Source: Corythucha ciliata
Lineage: Eukaryota > Arthropoda > Insecta > Hemiptera > Tingidae
DNA: 64,000 nt
Reading direction: 5' to 3'
Assembly: GCA_038030265.1 (NCBI GenBank)
Contig: CM075937.1
Span: 8,060,001-8,124,000, forward strand
In this document: one piece after another, positions 56,696 to 64,000 of the stretch
Layout of the letters: each line of letters begins with the position of its first letter
Numbering within the stretch: position 1 is the first letter of the stretch
Position numbers and translations under genes: made by a program
Notes under the pieces: generated by a model
Told to the model about the DNA's origin: nothing
Database searches by the model: none
The model's input: only the letters and a program-made list of their open reading frames with translations

Positions 56696-59678
56696 GGCCA
56701 AGATAAAGGTGAAGCGCCAATTCGCGTCTAAACTGGGACAAAGTACTCGTTTACGGCTAAATCGAGAAAAGAGCTAATTTACAGCTAAAATGAATAAAAA
56801 GCGCTAATTCGTAGCTACATAGGTGAGAAAAAGACCAAATTCGTGGCTACATAGGTGACAAAAAGACCTAATTCGTGGCTAAACTTGAGGAAAACGCTGA
56901 TTCGAGGAATCTGGAATAAAATTTGAGGAAAATCACCTATCCGCTGCTAAAAATGAGAAATATCGACCAATTTGCTTCCAAAATGGAGAAATAGCGTCAA
57001 TTTTCGGGTGAAATTGAGAAAAAGCGCTCATATTCGCGGCTAAAATTTAGAAAAGTCGCGGCCAAATTTGAGTGAAAGCGCTAATTCGTGGTTAAAATCA
57101 GGAAAATCGCTCATTCGCGGCTTAAATAGTAAAAAACGCTAATTGAGGTGTCTGGAGTGGGTACACATCGTGGACAATTGAGTAAAATTATGCCTGTTCG
57201 CGGCTAGAATTCAGATAAAGCGCATAATGTGCGACTAAAAGTGAGAAAAAAGTGCCAATTTGCGTAAGGAAAGGGTGTTCATTCGTTGCTAGCACTGAGA
57301 CATAACGCTGATTTGCAGCTTCTATTGAGCCAATGCCCTTTTACAGATAAAACTAAGAAAATGCGGTAATCGGCGGCTCTTAGTGAGAAAAATGTGATCA
57401 TTTGCAAGTAAAAATTGGAAAAACGCCAGTTCACTGGCTGAAGTGGAATGAAACCCTAATCAACATGCTGTTTAAATCGAAAAAAGCACTAATCTGCGTC
57501 CAAAAGGGAGAAAAATCGCCAGTTCGTGGCATCAAAAGTCAGGAAATTCGCTCAATCGCGTATTAAATTGTTAATAAGCGCTAATCTGCAGTTAAAAGTG
57601 AGAAATCTCGCTAATCCACGACTCAAATTAGGAAAAACCGCTAATTTGCCGCTAAAAGTGAGAAAGAACGCTAATTTGCGGTCAAAAAGGAGAGAGATTG
57701 CCGATTAAACGGCTAAAACTGAAAAAAAAAAATCACTTATTCGAGGCTTAAATCCAGAAAAACCACTTTATATAGTTTGCAGCTAAAAGTATGGGTGAAA
57801 TCACTAATTCCCGGCCAGAATGGAGAAAGAGCGCCGCAATCTGCGGTTTAAAGGGAGAAAAAGCGCTAATTTGCGGCGAAAATTGAGAAAAAGTTTTAAA
57901 AATGGAGAAAAAGCGTTCACTCGTTGCTAAAGTGGAGAAAAAGTGTATCTTCGCAGCTAAAATGAAGAAAAATTGTACATTCGCGGCTAAAATGAAGAAA
58001 AATTTTATATTCGCGGCTAAAATGAAGAAAATTGTACATTCACACGGCTAAAATGAAGAAAAATTGTACATACAGAAAGAGCGATTGAAATTGAGAAAAT
58101 GGCTATTAATTAACATTTTGTGGAGGCCCTTTTAGAGCTAAATTAAAAAAAAAAAAAAAAAAAAAACAGTAAGTGCTAATTCGAGGCTGAAATTGAGTAA
58201 AAACGCACATTCACATCAAAAATGGAGAAAAAAGCTTATTCATTCTAAATGTAGAAAGAAATTGCTAATTCTCTGCAAAAAATTGAGAAAAAAAGAGGCT
58301 CATTTGCAGCAAGAATTGCACAAACAAATCAAATTTTCTTACATGTTTGAGCAAAAGGGCTTATGCGCGGCTAAAAAATTATTAAATTGGGAGATCGCGG
58401 CTAAAATTGAGAAAATTGCTTTTTCATGGGTATGGAAGTGACAAAATCGCTGATTCTCTGAATTGTGGCTATAAAGTTAAGGAAAAAACATTAATTTGTC
58501 AGTATACAACTAAGAAAAGGTGCGAATTCACTGCTCAAGCCTTTCTGACTGAAATAGGCCACCCAGCGAAATTGGTTTACTGGCAATGGCAAACAAATTT
58601 CACACAGCCTCCTCATGAAACTGACAATTTCCTCATAAAATATACAACTTCCCCATGAAATCTATTTTTCCTCATAAAATTGACAATATCCTCATGAACA
58701 GTGGCGGACTGGCCCGGAAGGGGTGGGTGTTCAATCCTCCCCCGCGCCCCTTGGGCGTGGCGCCCCTCTCGGACTAAGATTTTCATAAATAATGGATAAA
58801 AACCAATATCTGATTTTGAAATCGTCAAAATCGAGTTGCAGAAAAGGGACTCTGCGGAACTGACTTTTTGCGAGAGAAATGAAAATTTTGTCGGGATCAC
58901 TCCCCTCCCCTTAACTATTGCTTTAATTTCTCCCTGACTGACTGTTCAAGAATAAAAACTGGAAATTCAGCCCCTTTAACTTGATTGGCGTTGCTATAAA
59001 TCGTGTAAATCGTGGATTCAGCCCAGAAATCGCAACGCTTTAAAATCATTTCCTGGCACAGGCACTAGACTCCATCTAATAACGGAAATGGTCAAATCTG
59101 ACCAACCTAGCCCTTAAAACTAATTATTTGGCTAAAAAAAAGTTGACATTTTATGTCCAGAAACCACATGGGCCATGCTCACCAGCCGATTTATTGTCAC
59201 AGAATCCGTTATTTGGTTAAAAACTGGCAATTTTGTCGCTTAAACAGACCATTCGGCCCTAAAAACGTTCAATAAAGGCCCAAAAATGTGTCAAATTCAG
59301 ACAAAGAATCGCCCAGCCAAGCGTGTACCGAGGCCAATATTGACAAAAGCAGCGCCAACAAGGGTTAAAATTGGGCAAAAATGGCAAATTCATTACTGAA
59401 ATTCCATATAAATATTAGCATGTATAGCACAATTCACATATAAAAAAGTAGATGCTGATTCACTGCAAAAGTATCGGAAACCGCTATTGAACAGCTAAAA
59501 TTGAGAAAACAAAATTCCGTAGCTTCTGGGAGCTTCAATGCTCAAAATAAAAAACAGTGCTAATGAGGGGCTGAAGTATAAAAAAAACTTGACTAAAATT
59601 GAAAAAAATCACTAATTAGCGCGGCCAAAATTAAGAAAAACTCTAAATGTTGAACTCTCTCTCTCTAAAAACTCTCTG

Positions 59679-59710
<32 letters not shown>

Positions 59711-60610
59711 ATTCTATCTAATTCGTATCTAAAAATGGAAAAAATGGCTAATTTGCGGCTAAAATTGCGAAACCGCCAATTCGTGGCTAAAATTGAGAAA
59801 ATTCGCGAATTCACGGGCGCTGCTAAAATTGAGAAAAAGTGTCAGTTCGCGGCTAAACTTGAGGAAAGTCACCAATTCGCGGACAAAACGGTGGTAAAAT
59901 TTCCACTTTGAATACTCGCCTTTGTGCCTTCAGAAGGCAACTTTGTGGGTAAAATGGAGAAAAACGGCAAATTCATGGGGCTATATAAAGTTAAAAAACA
60001 CCGCTGATGCTCGAACTGAGAAGAAACGCTGATCTACAGCTAAAAGAAACAACAAATTGCTAACGCTGTGCTAAAATGTAAAAAAAAAATGTTAATTTGT
60101 GGCTAAAAATGAAAAAAATAGCCAATTTGCAGCTTAAAAAAGGGAAAAACACCAATTCGTGGCTGAAATTGAGAAAATTTGCTAATTCACGTGTTAGAAA
60201 CGCTACTACGCTGTTAAAATAAAAAAAAAAGCGATTATTCGCGGGTAAAATTCAGACAAATCACTAATTCGTGGCAAAAATTGTGAAAAATTTCAATTCG
60301 CATCAAAAATTGAAAATATACCAACTCGCGGCATCTTAAGGCAACTTTGAGGCTAAAATAGAGATAAAGCGCTTATTTGTGGCTATACATATAGGTAAAA
60401 TATTGCTGATTTGTGGTTGAGAAAAATCGCTGATTCATAGCGCATGGTGAACAGAAAACTGTAATTTGTGGCCAAAATTCGGAAAAACCTGTTATTTTGC
60501 GGCTATTATTGAGGAAAATAGGTTCGTAAGAGAACGCTAATTTTCTGCCCAAACCGAGAACGGTGATAAAATGTAGAAAAAATCGCTAATTTGCTGCTAA
60601 AGTGGAGAAA
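56696..60610 (-). repeat. Type A minisatellite array, minus-oriented part
   Basis: Nearly 4 kb of monomers in reverse orientation (GCGGCTAAAATTGAG, AAAAAGCGCTAATT). It includes a locally homogenised stretch of four near-identical 30 bp units at about 57,950-58,075 and a two-unit repeat at 56,813-56,879. It also holds a third small family (TTCCTCATAAAATTGACAAT) at 58,606-58,700, and poly(A) runs of 22 and 28 at 58145 and 59679. The part 59,330-60,610 is colinear with 4141-5037 in reverse complement. A CAGTGGCGG word at 58,700 with GC-rich sequence after it may be a separate insertion. Confidence 0.85.
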
Positions 60611-60819
60611 ACTCAACTTGGGGGGGGGGGGGCTCCTGGAGATTTCGTCCCGCGGGCCGTGATAGGCGACTGTTCCTTTGGAACAACTTCTGGTGGATAA
60701 ATTTATCGAGAATGCAGTGAAAATACGGCGGGGAAGGACCAAAAATATACTTTTGCCCATCCTATACTCCAGTTGGGTGGGCAATGGCCTGCTGTGCCCC
60801 CTTAAACTTTACGCCACTG
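60611..60819 (-). repeat. Terminal module of the array-bearing repeat, right copy
   Basis: Reverse-complement match to 3937-4140, ending CAGTGGCG on the minus strand at about 60819. A poly(G) run of 13 at 60620-60632 is absent from the left copy. Outside this point the two loci no longer match. Confidence 0.7.
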
Positions 60820-60870
60820 CGTTATCAGTCACAAACTGAAGCTCACGCAACCGGTGCCCCCTTAACCAAG

Positions 60871-60991
60871 TGTTATGAATCTGTTTCGACACATGTTTAT
60901 GTGATTATTAAGGTTTTAAAAAATACGATAAAATATAGAAAGATTTGTCAGCGTAGATCACTCAACTAACGCGCGTATTTAGTACATAACA
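60871..60991 (+). repeat. Candidate Gypsy 5' LTR, very short
   Basis: It begins TGTTATGAATC and ends GTACATAACA, giving inverted ends TGTTAT...ATAACA over 121 bp. It includes an ATAAAATATA TATA-like word. ACTTGGCGACGCGG follows directly, which resembles the TTGGCGAC primer-binding context of many Gypsy elements. The matching 3' LTR would lie outside the window, so the boundaries rest on this copy alone. Confidence 0.55.
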
Positions 60992-61010
60992 ACTTGGCGA
61001 CGCGGTGAAA
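60992..61010 (+). other. Candidate primer-binding site
   Basis: The TGGCGACGCGG word starts two to three bases after the candidate LTR end. The priming tRNA was not identified. Confidence 0.4.
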
Positions 61011-61023
61011 CTTTCATCTCGAC

Positions 61024-62120
61024 ATGGAACCTGAACAATTTCAGATTTTTATGGACATCTTTCCTCAGAATAACGAACAATGCTCGGTCAATTTCGCTTC
61101 TCACGGACCGGAATCCTTCTCCCATATCGACGCCGCCACTGACTAGTTCGTTCCAAACCTTCGATTCCGACAAGGAAGATTTCTGTCAATACTTTCATCG
61201 TTTTCAAAACTACCTACAGTTGCAAAATTTGTCGGACAACGAAGTCATTTGTAAGAGAATACTACTCAACAGCATTGGTCCCACCACTTATTCACTACTA
61301 GCTTCGCTAGCTGCCCCGTCACTTCCGTCGAACCTCGCGTACAATGAGATAACTACCCTTCTCCAAAAACACCTGAATCCCAAGAAAAACGTCCTACTTC
61401 AACGACACAAATTTCTCAATTGCAACCAATCGGAAAACCAATCTATTTCCGATTATACCACACGCCTGAAACAATTTATCCCATCTTGCGAATTTTTTTG
61501 TGAATGTAACAAGTCAGTCTCGGAAATTTTTCTCACGTCCCAATTCATTAGAGGCCTCAACAACTCATCTATTCGGGAGGCTCTCCTCGTAGAAAATACA
61601 ACCTCGTTCCAAGATATGGTCGACAAAGCCCTGGTTCTTGAAGCGTCAAAACGTGATAGCAAAGAAATGTCGCCATCCTCAATTTTCACGACTGAATCGC
61701 TCAACAAGATCACTCATCCTTCTCTGAGCTCCAGAAAGTCAACCATTTCTCACAATGCTTCTAACCGGAACAGAAAAATGGATCTCGAGAAGCACGGTCT
61801 TCAAAATTCTTGTCTTCGTTGTGGCCGTGATAATCATTCTACCTGATAAATCAAAACTGTTCTGTCCCTTATGCCAACGTTCCGGACACGTTAAAAAAGT
61901 GTGCCTCACGACACTTCGAAAACAGCACGCTCGCTACAATGTTAAAAACCTTGAGAACTCTGATATAGAATTTAATAGTTCCCCTACAACAGAGGATGAC
62001 GCCGAATATTTCCAATTCAACAGCACCGTTGAAGTTTACAACAATGCTGTCATATTCACGGGAAACACTGAAAAGTACGTGGTAACTTTTCACCTTGAAG
62101 GAAAAAAAACAAATATTTGA
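61024..62120 (+). pseudogene. Gypsy gag, frameshifted
   Basis: The start ATG (61024) follows the leader closely. The first 40 codons end in a stop near 61141-61143, with a frame change near 61,130. The main part (61220-61846) is capsid-like: LQRHKFLNCNQSENQSISDY, FLTSQFIRGLNNSSIREALL and LVLEASKRDSKEM. The zinc knuckles are split. CLRCGRDNHST ends in a stop near 61846, and FCPLCQRSGHVKKVC (C-x2-C-x4-H-x4-C) is read in another frame. The frame closes at 62118-62120 next to an A8 run (62102-62109), beyond which the protease is in a different frame. Confidence 0.78.
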
Positions 62121-62640
62121 AGTCGATTCTGGCGCAGGACTCACCCTTCTACCGAAATGTGACTACGAAAGACTCAACCTCCAATGCCCAATTCGCACAT
62201 CGTCCGTCCGCTTCCGTTCTTATACGGCTGGAACATTCGATCCACTTGGAGTCTGCTTCGTCACGGCCGAATTTAATAATAAAAAATCCAGGGAGCCGCT
62301 TTTCATCGTTCCCTATCGTTTCACCCCACTCTTAGGAAGGGCTTGGATTCGTAAATTTGGCATTGAGTTGAACCAAATCGATAAAAATTCTTGTCAAACT
62401 GTTAACTCTGTTGACATTTCTTCAACTATTAAAGAAATTGAACGTTCTTTTGCAGATATTTTTGAGCCTAAAGTAGGATGCATCCCAAATTTCACTTGCT
62501 CCCTCCGACTGCGAGAAAATGCAAAACCAGTTTTCGTAAAAGAACGACCAGTCCCTTATGCACTAAAACAGAAGGTTGAAAAAGAACTTGACGATCTGGA
62601 ATGGGATGGTATCATACAACAAACTGAACATGGTCGTAAT
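62095..62640 (+). pseudogene. Gypsy protease and N-terminal RT
   Basis: The aspartic protease motif reads VDSGAGLTLLP, so the usual DTG/DSG triad is present as DSG, with LLGRAWIRKFG as the second conserved block. The RT N-terminus follows (VKERPVPYALKQKVEKELDDLEWDGIIQ). A frame change near 62,630-62,640 moves the rest of RT to another frame. Confidence 0.8.
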
Positions 62641-64000
62641 ACCAAAGCCAGACGGAAATGTAAGGTTATGTGTCGACTATAAAGTAGCCGTTAACCCTCA
62701 GTTACAGGCTTCCCACTACCCTATTCCCAGAATAGATGACACGTTGCATAAACTAAGAAATGCCTCTTTTTTTTGCACGCTCGATCTTTATAAAGCCTAT
62801 CTGCACGTTCAAGTTGACGACAACACAAGTGAAGTACAGACTATTTCTTCCCATCGAAGCACTTACAGGGTGAGGAGACTCAATTTCGGTATCAAAAATG
62901 CGCCAAGTGAATTTCACAGGATACTTTCCCAAGTACTCCGAGGTCTGGAAGGTATCAAATGGTACTTCGACGACCTTACAGTTTTTGGAAAAACCTTCCA
63001 AGAATGTCGTTCCAACCTGTTGAAAGTTTTACAACGTCTGAAACAGAATAATATGCACTTGAATCGTCGAAAATGCCATTTCTTTAAGACAGAAATATCT
63101 TATTTAGGCTACATAATCAAACATAATAGCATCTCCAAGTGTCCAAAAAAAGTAGAAGCAATTACTCAAATTGCGCGTCCTCAAAACACCGAAGAGGTAA
63201 AAAGATTTCTGGGAATGATAACATATTATTCTTAATTCATTCCGAACGTTTCTTCAATAACGTCTCCATTGCGATGTCTTCTGAAGAAACATCAGCGCTT
63301 CACGTGGACTAGCGCATGTGACTTCGCCTTCCAAACATTAAAAGACGAAATTTCCCGCGAAAGGGTTCCCGTTCCGTTCGATCCAGAACTACCGATTACA
63401 CTGGCTTGTGATGCTAGTCCGACAGGCGTCGCAGGCGTCTTATCCCACATCATAGACGGCACGGAACGACCCATAGCATGCACATCACGTTCTCTAACTG
63501 CTGCTGAAACGAATGATAGTCAGTTGGATGGAGAAGCCGTCGCGATAATCACTACCTCGATCGTTCACCCTCATTACGGATAACGCCGCTCTCACCCGTA
63601 TTTTCCACCAAAATTCAAAATTACCAGCGAACACCAGCACAAGACTTCTACGGTATGCGACATTCCTCCAAAATTTCGACTATACAATCCAGCATAGGAA
63701 GGGAGAAGAACATTCAAACGCCGATTTCCTGTCTCGCTCAACGTCACGCACAGACTCTTTCACTGCTGACATGGCTATGGACATGGAACTACGCGATTTG
63801 AATAATCAAGTCGTACATCAAATTTCAACTCCCTCTCTTACTTTCGATTCTCTGAAAAGTGAAACTTCAAACGACGCTTTCCTCATTCGGCTCAAAAATG
63901 ATTTATTGACTGGGAAGAATAGAGATCCCGCTTACTCTCTTCAAGACGGTGTTATTTTCTGGTACAATCGCATTGTTATCCCCGAAAAATTACACACGGC
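62641..64000 (+). pseudogene. Gypsy RT and RNase H, running off the window
   Basis: RT motifs: VIPKPDGNVRLCVDYK, LDLYKAYLHV, RRLNFGIKNAPSEFHRIL, the catalytic YFDDLTV, YLGYIIK and EEVKRFLGMITYY. An in-frame TAA lies at 63233-63235. RNase H follows (LACDASPTGVAGVLSHIIDG, CTSRSLTAAE). A frame change with a small deletion near 63,550 separates it from TDNAALTRIF and the YTIQHRKGEEHSNADFLSRS block. The remaining ~250 bp are the linker before the integrase. The organisation resembles the Gypsy at 20209 but the sequence differs. Confidence 0.82.

Noticed and set aside
58700..58790. CAGTGGCGG word as the end of a separate DNA transposon
   Set aside because: No partner inverted end was found within reach. 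Only noted within the array entry.
62102..62118. Classical -1 programmed frameshift at the A8 run
   Set aside because: The downstream protease lies in the +1 direction, not -1, so the usual slippery heptamer model does not fit.

Overview
The window looks like repeat-rich nuclear DNA of an arthropod, probably an insect. The evidence is the mix of Jockey-type, CR1-like and R1-clade LINEs with Gypsy and BEL/Pao LTR elements, together with Pol III-type tRNA-like genes. The species cannot be named from the sequence. I find no host protein gene that I can defend. Almost every coding stretch belongs to a retrotransposon, and most are broken.

Layout, left to right. 1-1873: 3' part of a LINE ending in an (ATT)n tail. 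1874-3912: decayed R1-clade LINE, minus strand. 3937-8110: a long array of degenerate ~30 bp monomers (type A, then type B) with a distinct terminal module. 8110-11938: unassigned. 11949-16079: a complete, open Jockey-like LINE (minus) with a perfect 10 bp target-site duplication. 17037-17282: a MITE-like inverted repeat. 17630-19932: a Jockey-type LINE cut by a Gypsy element (LTR 19933-20141, pol to 22116). 23308-24755: two adjacent fold-back structures. 25602-25878: a LINE 3' stub. 27861-29300: a broken gag-like gene. 29842-30487: a 322 bp tandem duplication, each unit carrying one tRNA-like gene with anticodon GGU. 30790-32460: a second type A array. 33640-36260: a decayed R1-clade LINE (minus).

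38101-42948 holds a CR1-like LINE with two open ORFs, the first carrying a PHD finger. 42986-47250 is a BEL/Pao element (minus) with two internal deletions. Its gag is interrupted by an R1-clade LINE on the plus strand (47250-51600), followed by a small MITE-like repeat and a third A-then-B array (51840-53330). 54464-55350 is a Gypsy RT fragment. 55360-60819 is a very long type A array that switches orientation near 56,695 and ends in the same terminal module as the array at 3937. 60871-64000 is the 5' part of a frameshifted Gypsy element that runs off the window.

The best candidate for something undescribed is the array-bearing repeat. The copies at 3937-5037 and 59330-60819 lie about 55 kb apart in opposite orientation. 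They match monomer by monomer in order and share an outer end, so the array seems to spread as a unit and not only to expand in place. The tandem GGU tRNA-like genes and the two open LINEs also deserve a second look.
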